Positions 1 to 8,224 of a stretch of DNA of 64,000 bases are shown here, in pieces (the first letter of the stretch is position 1; every line of letters begins with the position of its first letter). The notes below the pieces were generated by a model that did not search any database, was not told the DNA's origin, and was given only the letters and a program-made list of their open reading frames with translations. The stretch is from Oscillospiraceae bacterium (GTDB taxonomy: Bacteria > Bacillota > Clostridia > Oscillospirales > CAG-272), in assembly GCA_015063625.1 (NCBI GenBank), contig SVTT01000001.1, positions 1 to 64,000 on the forward strand, written 5' to 3'. The position numbers and the translations under genes are program-made.

Positions 1-800
1 CCGAGACCCTGCTTGGCGACAACGGGGATCTCACGACCGACCAAGGGCAGGATCAGGGTTTTACCCACCGCATCTCGGTAGCGCTCATCGCTCGGGTTAA
101 CGGCAACGGCGGTGTCGCCAAGCAGGGTCTCGGGACGGGTGGTGGCAAGCTCAAGATAGCCGGAGCCGTCGGCAAAGGGGTAGCGGATATGCCAGAAATG
201 CCCCGCCTTTTCCTCGTATTCGACCTCTGCGTCCGAGATCGACGTCAGGCATTTCGGGCACCAGTTGATGATGCGCTCGCCGCGGTAGATGAGTCCCTTT
301 TCATAGAGGCGAACAAACACCTCCTTGACCGCCTCCGAGCAGCCCTCGTCCATGGTAAAGCGCTCGCGAGACCAGTCGCAGGAGGAGCCCATGCGCTTGA
401 GCTGCGAAACGATGCGACCACCGTACTGCTCCTTCCATGCCCATGCGCGCTTGAGGAAGCCATCTCTGCCAAGGTCGTCCTTGGTCACGCCCTCCTTGCG
501 CATCGCCTCCACGATCTTTGCCTCGGTGGCGATCGATGCGTGGTCGGTTCCGGGCAGCCAGAGCGTGCAGAAGCCACTCATGCGCTTGTAGCGGATCAGA
601 ATGTCCTGAAGAGTATTGTCGAGTGCGTGACCCATGTGCAGCTGTCCCGTAATATTTGGCGGGGGAATGACGATGGTATAGGGCTTCTTTTTCTTGTCGA
701 TCTTGGGGGTGAAGTAGCCCTTTTCGCACCAATTTTTATAAATGCGCTCCTCAAACTCACCGGGGGCATAGGTTTTCGGAAGCTCGTGATATTCGGCCAT
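1..800 (-). CDS. valS: Valine--tRNA ligase, N-terminal part (cut by window edge)
   Basis: Charges tRNA-Val with valine in the cytoplasm. The reverse frame from the ATG at 800 begins [11 protein letters not shown] and stays open to base 1, so about 266 residues are visible and the C-terminal part lies outside the window. The class I synthetase signature is clear: [13 protein letters not shown], containing the HIGH-type motif, near residue 45, followed by [12 protein letters not shown], typical of ValRS. A zinc-knuckle-like pair of cysteines (NWCPKC) appears near residue 185. A GAGGTG ribosome binding site sits just before the ATG, and a consensus promoter lies about 30 bases upstream, leaving no room for a T-box leader. 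It is absent from the ORF track only because it runs off the edge. Confidence 0.97.
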   Translation of the reverse strand, partial: MAEYHELPKTYAPGEFEERIYKNWCEKGYFTPKIDKKKKPYTIVIPPPNITGQLHMGHALDNTLQDILIRYKRMSGFCTLWLPGTDHASIATEAKIVEAMRKEGVTKDDLGRDGFLKRAWAWKEQYGGRIVSQLKRMGSSCDWSRERFTMDEGCSEAVKEVFVRLYEKGLIYRGERIINWCPKCLTSISDAEVEYEEKAGHFWHIRYPFADGSGYLELATTRPETLLGDTAVAVNPSDERYRDAVGKTLILPLVGREIPVVAKQGL

Positions 801-830
801 AGTGCACCTCAAAACAAATAATGATATTAT

Positions 831-859
831 AGTATAACATTAAAAAGTGGGAATGTCAA
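831..859 (-). promoter_or_regulatory. Sigma-A promoter of valS
   Basis: On the minus strand TTGACA (859-854) and TATACT (836-831) are separated by exactly 17 bases. The predicted leader is only about 25 nt, so valS does not appear to be preceded by a T-box riboswitch. Confidence 0.85.
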
Positions 860-972
860 GCAACACAGAGATTTATCGGGGACACAAATACGCTTTTTTC
901 GCAAAAAATGAGTGAATTGCTTTTCTTTTTGCAAAAGCCGCGAAAAAAGTGAAAAATATTTGTGAAAAGCAC

Positions 973-1001
973 TTGACAAGCGGCGTTTCATTTGCTATAA
1001 T
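973..1001 (+). promoter_or_regulatory. Sigma-A promoter of the tRNA-Thr gene
   Basis: TTGACA (973-978), 17-base spacer, TATAAT (996-1001): a perfect consensus, about 25 bases before the mature tRNA 5' end. It diverges from the valS promoter. Confidence 0.92.
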
Positions 1002-1026
1002 AGCATCCGTTGCGAGTGAGCAACAT

Positions 1027-1102
1027 GCTGCTATAGCTCAGTCGGTAGAGCACGTCATTGGTAATGACGAGGTCATCGGTCCGAATCCGATTAGCAGCTC
1101 CA
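1027..1102 (+). tRNA. tRNA-Thr (anticodon GGT)
   Basis: A full cloverleaf can be drawn by eye. The acceptor stem GCTGCTA pairs with TAGCAGC, the D arm contains TAGCTCAGTCGGTAGAGC, the anticodon stem CGTCA/TGACG encloses the loop TTGGTAA with anticodon GGT, and the T arm is ATCGG/CCGAT. The discriminator is T and CCA is encoded. It is a single-gene transcription unit with its own promoter and terminator. Confidence 0.96.
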
Positions 1103-1104
1103 TA

Positions 1105-1140
1105 AAAAAGAACCGCCCCAATCGGGGCGGTTCTTTTTTA
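1105..1140 (+). terminator. Rho-independent terminator of tRNA-Thr
   Basis: AAGAACCGCCCC, loop AATC, GGGGCGGTTCTT, followed by a T-run. The A-tract on the left could make it work in both directions. Confidence 0.93.
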
Positions 1141-1297
1141 TGCAATTGTACTCCGATAGGATCGATGACAAGGTGCAAAGGAATGCTGACGCCTCACAGC
1201 GCACAAGCGTGCACCTTGTCCTGTCGCCGCAGGCGACAGAGGTGGTCACGAATCCGATGAAAGCCCCAATCGGGGCGGTTCTTTTTATGCAACTTGT
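1141..1297 (+). repeat. Spacer with a degenerate second copy of the tRNA 3' end plus terminator
   Basis: Bases 1248-1290 repeat the T-arm motif CGAATCCGAT and the GCCCCAATCGGGGCGG terminator core of the tRNA-Thr unit, in a worn form (AAAGCCCC instead of AACCGCCCC). Between the two copies lie an 11-bp inverted repeat (GACAAGGTGCA at 1167, TGCACCTTGTC at 1210) and a perfect 8-bp hairpin (CTGTCGCC/GGCGACAG, 1221-1239). No gene is supported here. Confidence 0.6.
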
Positions 1298-1328
1298 TTG
1301 TCATCGTCATTAAATTGCAGAAAAGTGA

Positions 1329-1357
1329 TTGTATTATTTCTTGCTTTGCGCTATAAT
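1329..1357 (+). promoter_or_regulatory. Sigma-A promoter of the AAA_28-type ATPase gene
   Basis: TTGTAT (1329-1334), 17 bases, TATAAT (1352-1357), about 35 bases before the ATG at 1392. Confidence 0.75.
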
Positions 1358-1391
1358 GTAGTTGAAGAAAAACGGTCACAGGGGTGCGATC

Positions 1392-2036
1392 ATGAAAAAC
1401 GAGAGAGAAATTCTGACGGTTGCCGTCACGGGCGGTCCCTGTGGAGGCAAAAGCACGGCACTTTCCCGTATTCGCGAATTTGGAGAGCTTGCGGGCTTTG
1501 GTGTGGTGGTGATTCCCGAAACGGCAACCGAACTGATCGGTGCGGGCATCTCGCCGCAGTCGCTTGACAGCAATGAGGCGTATCAGCGCTGCCAGATGAA
1601 GCTTCAGCTTGAAAAGGAGCGCATCTACCTTGAAGGGGCTGCCCGTCTGGCAAATGCCCATCGTGTGCTGGTGGTGTGTGACAGGGGGCTTCTTGACAAT
1701 CGGGCGTATATGACCGAGGAGGAATTTGAGCGTGTGCTTGCACTGCTCGGGATCGGCAGAGAACAGGCGCTTTCGCGCTACGATGCGGTCTTTCACCTGG
1801 TCAGTGCCGCGAAGGGTGCACAGGCCTTCTATACACTTGACAATAACGGTGCGAGGACAGAGGGGCTGTCGCGTGCGGCAGAGCTTGACGATGCGCTTCT
1901 CGCAGCGTGGTCAGGACATCCGTATCACCGTGTGATCGACAACAGCACTGACTTTGCGGGGAAAATGGATCGGCTTCTTATGCACATCTCGGCGTTCCTT
2001 GAATGGCGCTTAGATGTGCACGATGCGGAGGATTGA
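1392..2036 (+). CDS. Small P-loop ATPase, AAA_28/NadR-like family
   Basis: The protein begins MKNEREILTVAVTGGP and carries a P-loop GGPCGGKST at residues 14-22. CDRGLLDNRAYM near residue 98 resembles the lid/LID-Asp region of NadR- and Ttd14-like AAA_28 ATPases, which bind nucleotides or phosphoinositides. The exact substrate is not known for the bacterial members. The ORF track starts at 1362, but the ATG at 1392 has a GGGGTG site eight bases upstream and lies just behind a promoter, so I prefer it (214 aa). It is followed after 47 bases by the membrane protein at 2084 and may share its transcript. Confidence 0.8.
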   Translation: MKNEREILTVAVTGGPCGGKSTALSRIREFGELAGFGVVVIPETATELIGAGISPQSLDSNEAYQRCQMKLQLEKERIYLEGAARLANAHRVLVVCDRGLLDNRAYMTEEEFERVLALLGIGREQALSRYDAVFHLVSAAKGAQAFYTLDNNGARTEGLSRAAELDDALLAAWSGHPYHRVIDNSTDFAGKMDRLLMHISAFLEWRLDVHDAED

Positions 2037-2083
2037 TCATTACGCTGCAATGATACCGAAAAGCTTGACAAGGAGGTGTGGGA

Positions 2084-3493
2084 ATGATCTGTAAGCAGTG
2101 CGGAACCGAATATACGGGTTCTTATTGCGTGCACTGTGCCGAGAGGGAGCAAAGGGGCGCCGCGCAGCCGAAGCGGCAGCGTGTGGGGCGGCGCATGCAA
2201 GATCGTAAGGGGCACACAAGGCTGTCGCTTCCTATGGTGATCCGAGATGCGTGCCTCTTCTTTTTGCCGCTGTTTTATATTTTTTCGGAGGTGTTCGTTG
2301 CCTATTCGCCCGGACTCTACGGCGAGGCGGGGGGCGGCAATCTGCTTTCGCTGCTGATCGAACGCCTTGCGGATGCGGGGCTTGCCTCCAATCCGACCTC
2401 CGATATTTTTTCCGCCACCTATGAAACGGGCGTCCTGTACGAAACGGTGTCGCTTGCCGAGCTATCGACTCGGATCGATTTTGTCCCCGCACTGACGGTG
2501 ATCGCGATCCTCGCATTGCTCGGTGCGGCGGCAGGCTCGCTGTTGCTTGTCACGGGCGGGCGCATTCTTTACCGCCGCCTGTTTGCCGATCTGATCGTTT
2601 TTGCGGGGGGCGCGGGTGCTCTCTCGCCGTTGGTCGGCATGCTGGTGCTCCGCCTTTCATATCTGCCACACGGGGGCTTTGTCGAAGCTGATCGGGAGGC
2701 GCTTTTCGTGGGCTTTACCGTCGAGGCGTATCTCGGTGCGGCGGTGCTGCTGTGCTTGACCCTCTTTTCGGTGCGGTCGGTTGCCCTGCTTGCCGCACGT
2801 GTGCACGGCGAGGAATCAGGGCATCTTTGGGTGTTCTTTAAGCTCCTTCCCACAAAGCGCTACAATGTTTTGCGTTGGGGCGCTTTCGTTCTCTCGCTTT
2901 TCGCGGTGCTGCTCGGTGCACTCACGGCACTTTCTCCCGTGCTTTCGATCGGCAATGCCTTCCGTGCACGATTCGATTTCAGCGAGGTGCTCGGTCACCT
3001 TGGCAACGACATCGCAAGCTGCTTTTCTCAAGGAGAAACCGCCCCCGACGTCCTTTCGCGCCTTGGCTTTGCTCTGCAATGTCTGGTTTGCGCGGTCACG
3101 CTGCTGTCTGCGCTGTTGCTCTGCTGGCGTCTGATGCTGGCAAAAAAGAATACGCTCTCTCGCCAACGGCGTGCCGATGCCCTGATGAGGGGAGGGAGGA
3201 CCCTGCGCGCTTCCACGTTTGCCTTTTTTGGTATTTCGATTGCCACGCAGCTTGCCATTGCGTGCTGCCTGCTCTTCAACACGGGAATGACAGCCCGTCT
3301 TGACGTTTCCTCGGTCGAGGGGGTGCTCTCGCTCGTCTATCCCGTGCTTTCCTATGCAAGATCGCTTGTGCCGATCACCTCGGCATCGTTGCTGACAGGT
3401 GTCGGCTCGCTCCTCCTTGCGGGTGTCGTCGGCGGTATCTCACGTCGGCTGGTCGAGATCTCGCGCTCGGAGCAGGTGCGCGAGCATCTTTGA
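2084..3493 (+). CDS. Zinc-ribbon multi-pass membrane protein of unknown function
   Basis: I do not recognise a family. The N-terminus MICKQCGTEYTGSYCVHC contains two CxxC pairs (zinc ribbon). A basic linker follows, then about seven to eight hydrophobic segments spread from residue 50 to 460, for example FFLPLFYIFSEVFVAY and ALTVIAILALLGAAAGSLLLV. The track begins at GTG 2078, which overlaps the AGGAGG (2071-2076). ATG 2084, seven bases after that site, is the better start (469 aa). The domain layout, zinc ribbon then membrane segments, is common in Clostridia proteins of unknown role. It ends at a strong bidirectional terminator. Confidence 0.75.
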   Translation: MICKQCGTEYTGSYCVHCAEREQRGAAQPKRQRVGRRMQDRKGHTRLSLPMVIRDACLFFLPLFYIFSEVFVAYSPGLYGEAGGGNLLSLLIERLADAGLASNPTSDIFSATYETGVLYETVSLAELSTRIDFVPALTVIAILALLGAAAGSLLLVTGGRILYRRLFADLIVFAGGAGALSPLVGMLVLRLSYLPHGGFVEADREALFVGFTVEAYLGAAVLLCLTLFSVRSVALLAARVHGEESGHLWVFFKLLPTKRYNVLRWGAFVLSLFAVLLGALTALSPVLSIGNAFRARFDFSEVLGHLGNDIASCFSQGETAPDVLSRLGFALQCLVCAVTLLSALLLCWRLMLAKKNTLSRQRRADALMRGGRTLRASTFAFFGISIATQLAIACCLLFNTGMTARLDVSSVEGVLSLVYPVLSYARSLVPITSASLLTGVGSLLLAGVVGGISRRLVEISRSEQVREHL

Positions 3494-3504
3494 TCGGCTT
3501 TCCA

Positions 3505-3548
3505 ATCAAAAATACCGCAGATCCGTACGGATCTGCGGTATTTTTGAT
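3505..3548. terminator. Bidirectional terminator between convergent genes
   Basis: A perfect 20-bp stem, ATCAAAAATACCGCAGATCC with its reverse complement around GTAC, is flanked by A and T tracts on either side. It serves the membrane protein (+) and the TIM-barrel gene (-). Confidence 0.92.
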
Positions 3549-3591
3549 ATGTCACGTGTTTTTGCGGCAAAAGCGGCATTGCGTTTGGATC

Positions 3592-4458
3592 TTATGCCTT
3601 TTCAAACATCTGAGCAAGGCGGCGTGCGGCGGCAGCCATCTCCTTCACGCCCTCAAACACGTTTTCTGCGGTACGACCGCCGAGATAGGCGTCGGCTTCA
3701 AGGGTAAGCTCTCCCTGATAGTCGATCTCCTTGAGCGCCTTGATCACGGCATCGAAGTCGATCTGCATCGAAAAGGGAAGCTGATGAGAATCCTTCCACA
3801 GGTCGTTGTCGTGGATGTGGAGCGCCTGCAGGCTGTCCCCGAGGGTGCGGATCATGGTGGGGGCGTCGGTGTCAAGGCCGCGCATCTCGGCATGACCGAT
3901 GTCAAGGCAGGCAACGAGATACGGATCGTTCACCGCCTTGATATGCGCCGCAAAATCCTCATGATGGGAGCAGGCAGCCTTGGAGGCACAGTTTTTTTCC
4001 TTGTCCCAGTTCCACATATTCTCGGTGGCGATCTTCACGCCGTGCTCCTTGGCAAACGGGAGCAGCTCGAAATACATCTCGGCGTTCTCCTCGGCGGACT
4101 TGTTGTTGTCGGGATGAATGATGCAGATCTTGCCGCCTGCCTCGGCGGTGCATTCGATGGCTCTCTTCAAAAGACCTCTGATCTCGGGGCAGATAACGGG
4201 GAAGGGAGCGTGCGATTGGTTGCACTCAATGCCGTTGTCAAGACCGACCTGCTTCAGCCTTCTCGCGAAGGAGAGGTAATTCTGCCCTGTCAGCGGATGA
4301 CCGGTGGGGATCACGCGGTTGTTACCCCAGTCGTATTTTGCCATAGCGAACATCGAAAAGTCCCAGGCGTCAAAGCCTGCTTTGGCGACGTATTCAACGG
4401 CCTTCTCCTCGCCAACGATCCTTGCGATCGAGCTGATCTCGGTTGATGTTTTTTTCAT
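3592..4458 (-). CDS. Sugar phosphate isomerase/epimerase-type TIM barrel protein
   Basis: Belongs by eye to the xylose isomerase-like TIM barrel (AP_endonuc_2) superfamily, which uses a divalent metal to isomerise or epimerise sugars. Candidate metal ligands occur in order: Glu in ATENMWNWD (about residue 145), Asp and His in CLDIGHAE (about 187), His in ALHIHDND (about 213) and Glu in LTLEADAY (about 252). The length, 288 aa, is usual for the family. GGAGGT lies before the ATG. It is a single-gene unit, transcribed towards the terminator at 3505-3548. The substrate cannot be inferred from its neighbours. Confidence 0.87.
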   Translation of the reverse strand: MKKTSTEISSIARIVGEEKAVEYVAKAGFDAWDFSMFAMAKYDWGNNRVIPTGHPLTGQNYLSFARRLKQVGLDNGIECNQSHAPFPVICPEIRGLLKRAIECTAEAGGKICIIHPDNNKSAEENAEMYFELLPFAKEHGVKIATENMWNWDKEKNCASKAACSHHEDFAAHIKAVNDPYLVACLDIGHAEMRGLDTDAPTMIRTLGDSLQALHIHDNDLWKDSHQLPFSMQIDFDAVIKALKEIDYQGELTLEADAYLGGRTAENVFEGVKEMAAAARRLAQMFEKA

Positions 4459-4488
4459 CGTACGACCTCCGTATGATTTGTCATTTAC

Positions 4489-4518
4489 ATTTTACTGCGA
4501 GACCCCCCCGATTGTCAA
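4489..4518 (-). promoter_or_regulatory. Sigma-A promoter of the TIM-barrel gene
   Basis: On the minus strand TTGACA (4518-4513), 18-base spacer containing a run of seven G, then TAAAAT (4494-4489), about 30 bases before the ATG. Confidence 0.75.
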
Positions 4519-4591
4519 GCGGCTTTGTGAAAAATGAGCGTTCTCGCTCGGACGAAATCTCCTTGCTTGGTGGGAAGGGTGGCTGTGCTGT

Positions 4592-7500
4592 TCAGCTCGG
4601 ATCCTCCAGCGCCTCTCCGAAGGGGAGAGAATAGATCAGAGTCCTCCTCGGATAGCGTCCGCAGATATCGTAAAGCGCCTCGCGGTAGTAATGGAGCTGA
4701 TCGCCGTGCCTTGCAAAGAGAAAGCTTGCTGCGGCACGTGCATCTCGCCTCGCCTCGGGGGGCAGACGGTCGGTCTTGTAATCACAAAGCACAAGCTCGC
4801 CGTTTTTGTCGGTGAAAAAGAGGTCGATCACGCCCTGTACCAAAAGCTGCTCATCCTTGATCTGCTCGCGGAAATCGGGGTCTGCCGTGAAGCGTTCTGC
4901 ATCCATCAGAACGTGAAAGCGCGTTTCGCGGTGGAGCTCGGTTGCATCGCGCAGCTCCTTGTAAAAGCGGCTTTTAAAGAATGCCTCCAGCTCGTTCTGG
5001 CGCACAGCGTCGGCAGTGCCACCCGAGAGAAAGCCCAGCTCCACCAGGCGTGTCAGCTCGTCGCGGACGCCATGTTGTTCGGCGCGCCCGAAATCGCAGA
5101 ACTGCAAAAATTCATGTGTTGCCGTGCCCCTTTGTGCGGCGGACGGCTCCTCGCTGCCATATCCAAGCAGGGGCTCTCGCTCAAAGGTGTGCAAAAGCTG
5201 TTCGGCATCGGGGGTCAGCAGCTCGCTCGGGGAAGGGGCAGGCTCTGTGTCAAATACGTCGAGGATCTCGGGCGTGAGGCGGGAGACCGAGAGCTTTGCG
5301 GGCAGACGCGTAAGATGCGCAAAGGGATAGGTGAAGGCAAAGCGCTCGCGCAAAAGCGCCTCCGCGCGCTCGGTGTCCTCAAGAGGAGCAGTCGGTGTCG
5401 GCTCAAGGATACTTGCGGGATCCCTTTCAAAGATGTCAAGCTCGCTTTCCCGTATCACGTGAATGCGGCAGAATTCCTCGTAGGGCGCGCGTAAAAGTGC
5501 GGAGAGGATCCACTCAAGATAGCAGCTGCCGTCGGTGGCAAAGGCACGCGAGAGGGCGCTTCCGTAGAGCGACGCGCGCTCAAACAGGAGATCCTTGTTG
5601 GGGGTGCGTCCCGAAATGTAAAGGCGCTCCTTTGCTCGCGTCATTGCAACGTACAGCACGCGCATCTCCTCCTCCTTGTCAAGGCGTAGCAGCTCGGTGG
5701 AGATTGCGGCGCGGTAAAAGGTGTTGGCGCGCGAGAAGGCGCCTGCGTTGGGCAGGCGGATGCCGCACCCCAGCCGTTCGTCACAGAGCAGCGGCGGCTG
5801 CGTGTCCGAAAGATTGAAGCGCGAGCCCGTGCCGAAGATAAAGCAAACGGGGAATTCAAGGCCCTTGGAGTGATGAATGGTGATCAGCGAAACAGCGTTT
5901 TCCGGCCCCTCGGGTGTGGGCATCTCGGTGTCGTTGCTCATGATCTCGTCCACGTAGCGGACAAAGGAGTAAAGGCCCTTGAAGCCCCCTGCCTCAAAGC
6001 TCCTTGCGTATTCAAACAAGCGCAGGAGATTGGCGCGACGCGCTTTGCCGCCGTCTGCGGGGTCACGCTCCACGCCTGCAAAGGAGAGCACGGCGGTATC
6101 GCGGTAAAGATAGCGCAGCAGCTTGTCCACGGGCAGAATCCTTGCCTTTTCGCGGTAGCGATCAAGGCGTGCCAGCGCGCGCGCACATTTGTCCGCAAGC
6201 GTGCGGTTGGTCAGCTTCTCGGGTGCGGCTTTCATTGCCTCAAAGAGGGAAAATGCGTCGGGAAGTGCGGCACGCACGCTGATAAGCTCCTCCAGCGTAA
6301 AGCCGAAGAAGGGAGAGCGAAGCGTGGCGGCAAAATAGATGTCGCGCATGGGGTTATCGATGCTGGCAAGGAGGCTGTACATGCAAAGCACCTCGGGATT
6401 TTCAAAAAAGCTCTGCCTTGCCGTGTTGTTGGTCGGGATCCCCTCTGCCTCCAGCATCTCTGCGATCCGACTGAAATGCGTCGTGCTGCGAGAGAGAATG
6501 GCAATGTCGCCGTAGCGGATGGGGGTGCCGTCTGCCTTTTTTTCGCCGCCGAGGAGGCGCTTGATCTCTGCGACCACCGCACGTGCCTCCGCATCGGCAC
6601 CGACGCGGTCGCCAGAGCTGCGCTCCTTTTTTTCTGCCTCGCAGATGAGGAGATGGCAGAGTGCCGACGGAGCGTCGGGAGAGGGCTTTTGCTTGCTGAA
6701 AACGAGGTCGTCGGCATCGGTATAGCCAATGCTTTTCGCCGCATTTTTGAAAAGATACGAGGAAACGGTGTTGGAAAAGCGGATCACGTTCTCGTCGCAT
6801 CGGAAGCAGCTTGACATCAGCACCGAGGCGGCAGGGTCATTGTCCCCTGCGTTCTCAAGGAGGGGGAACTGCCTTTTGTAGGAGGCGAATACGGCGGGTG
6901 CCGCACCGCGGAAGCGATAGATGCTTTGCTTGATATCTCCCACCATAAAGCGGTTTTTTTCGGTGGAGATGGCACGGAAGGTGGCATCCTGCATGGCGTT
7001 GACGTCCTGGTACTCGTCAATGTAAATGGCGTCAAAGGAGCAGGAGAGCGCCCTCGCGATCGCTGTCGGGCTGCCGTCCCTTTCCACCAGAAGCTGATAG
7101 GCGGCACGGGAGATATCCGAAAATTCGGCGATCTCCTTGTTCCTTTTGGCGGCGGCGTATTCCTCCAGATAAAGCGTGAGCGTTTTGTGCAGCAGTCGGA
7201 GCAGCAGGGCTGCCTCCTCGCCTCCCTCGCGGATCTCCTTTCGATCAAACACCCCGAAAACGGGGGCGGTTTTTTTCCATTTTTCGCGGAAAAGGTCGCA
7301 AAGACGGATCGCCTCCAGTGTGGAGAAGGAGATCTCGGGCATTTTTTGCCTGCCGATCGATGCGCTGAGAGGATCGCTCAGTGCGGCACAGACGGCATCC
7401 GCATCCTCCCCTTCGAGTGCTGCAAGCAATGCGCGGCAGCGTGTCAGCAGCTCAGTGTAAACCGACGCAAATTTCCGTTGCAGTGCTGCCGCCGGTGCCT

Positions 7501-8212
7501 CGGCGTCGATTTGTCGGATCGCCTCCTCGATCAGACAGATCCCGTTTTCAGCAAGGTCCCACAGCATATCCTTGATGACCTTGCCGTGTGGGGTGGAGAA
7601 GGGCTGTTCGGTGTCAGTTGCCATTCTTGCCGAGCGAAGCAGAATGTCGGGACCCTCGACAAGGGTGTCGGTTTTTTTCACGATCTCCAGCAGCGCTTCG
7701 GTCAGGGACGCCTCGTCGCGCACGGTGGAAAAGAGATCCGCCACGGCAGAAAAGCCCGCTTCCTCGGCGTACATGCGGTCGATCACGCGATTCATGATCT
7801 CGCGGCGTGTGGCATAAAGCTCGGTGTCGTCGGCGAGTCGAAAGGTCGGGGAAAAGCCCACCTTTTCAAAATTGGCACGGACGAGATCAAGATAAAAGGA
7901 GTCAATGGTCGAGATCCTCGCGCCGCCCAGCAGCATCAGCTGTCTTGTCAGATGTCGGTTGCCGGGATCGACGGCGAGTGCCGAGGATAGGGCGCTTGAA
8001 ATGCGCTTGCGCAGCTCTCCTGCGGCGGCACGGGTGAAGGTAACGACCAGAATGCGCGAGATGTCGATGGGGTTTTCCGGGTCGGTGAGTGAGGCAATGA
8101 TGCGCTCGGTGAGCACGGCGGTCTTGCCGGAGCCTGCGGCGGCGGATACCAGCAGAGTACGGCTTCGTTCGTCTATCGCGGCACGCTGTGCCGCAGTCCA
8201 CTGTCTTGACAT
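4592..8212 (-). CDS. addA: ATP-dependent helicase/nuclease subunit A
   Basis: Large subunit of the AddAB complex, the Gram-positive counterpart of RecBCD, which resects double-strand breaks to load RecA. The 1,206 aa length fits the family. The UvrD-like SF1A helicase begins at the N-terminus with Q-motif WTAAQRAAI and Walker A SAAAGSGKTAVL (about residue 24). Walker B is YIDEYQDVN (about 400), and helicase motifs continue with VGDIKQSIYRFRGA and HHSKGLEFPVCF. The C-terminal RecB-family nuclease shows GVIDLFFTD and VLCDYKTDRL. It lies 12 bases downstream of addB in the same minus-strand operon. Confidence 0.97.
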   Translation of the reverse strand: MSRQWTAAQRAAIDERSRTLLVSAAAGSGKTAVLTERIIASLTDPENPIDISRILVVTFTRAAAGELRKRISSALSSALAVDPGNRHLTRQLMLLGGARISTIDSFYLDLVRANFEKVGFSPTFRLADDTELYATRREIMNRVIDRMYAEEAGFSAVADLFSTVRDEASLTEALLEIVKKTDTLVEGPDILLRSARMATDTEQPFSTPHGKVIKDMLWDLAENGICLIEEAIRQIDAEAPAAALQRKFASVYTELLTRCRALLAALEGEDADAVCAALSDPLSASIGRQKMPEISFSTLEAIRLCDLFREKWKKTAPVFGVFDRKEIREGGEEAALLLRLLHKTLTLYLEEYAAAKRNKEIAEFSDISRAAYQLLVERDGSPTAIARALSCSFDAIYIDEYQDVNAMQDATFRAISTEKNRFMVGDIKQSIYRFRGAAPAVFASYKRQFPLLENAGDNDPAASVLMSSCFRCDENVIRFSNTVSSYLFKNAAKSIGYTDADDLVFSKQKPSPDAPSALCHLLICEAEKKERSSGDRVGADAEARAVVAEIKRLLGGEKKADGTPIRYGDIAILSRSTTHFSRIAEMLEAEGIPTNNTARQSFFENPEVLCMYSLLASIDNPMRDIYFAATLRSPFFGFTLEELISVRAALPDAFSLFEAMKAAPEKLTNRTLADKCARALARLDRYREKARILPVDKLLRYLYRDTAVLSFAGVERDPADGGKARRANLLRLFEYARSFEAGGFKGLYSFVRYVDEIMSNDTEMPTPEGPENAVSLITIHHSKGLEFPVCFIFGTGSRFNLSDTQPPLLCDERLGCGIRLPNAGAFSRANTFYRAAISTELLRLDKEEEMRVLYVAMTRAKERLYISGRTPNKDLLFERASLYGSALSRAFATDGSCYLEWILSALLRAPYEEFCRIHVIRESELDIFERDPASILEPTPTAPLEDTERAEALLRERFAFTYPFAHLTRLPAKLSVSRLTPEILDVFDTEPAPSPSELLTPDAEQLLHTFEREPLLGYGSEEPSAAQRGTATHEFLQFCDFGRAEQHGVRDELTRLVELGFLSGGTADAVRQNELEAFFKSRFYKELRDATELHRETRFHVLMDAERFTADPDFREQIKDEQLLVQGVIDLFFTDKNGELVLCDYKTDRLPPEARRDARAAASFLFARHGDQLHYYREALYDICGRYPRRTLIYSLPFGEALEDPS

Positions 8213-8224
8213 GGTATCCTCCCT

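Noticed and set aside
801-1020. T-box riboswitch upstream of valS
   Set aside because: The promoter lies only about 30 bases before the start, so there is no room for a leader.
949-1260. 103-aa ORF covering the tRNA-Thr
   Set aside because: It runs through the tRNA and its terminator.
4691-7990. Several 260-350 aa plus-strand ORFs opposite addA
   Set aside because: addA is complete with all helicase motifs; these are antisense shadows in a GC-rich gene.
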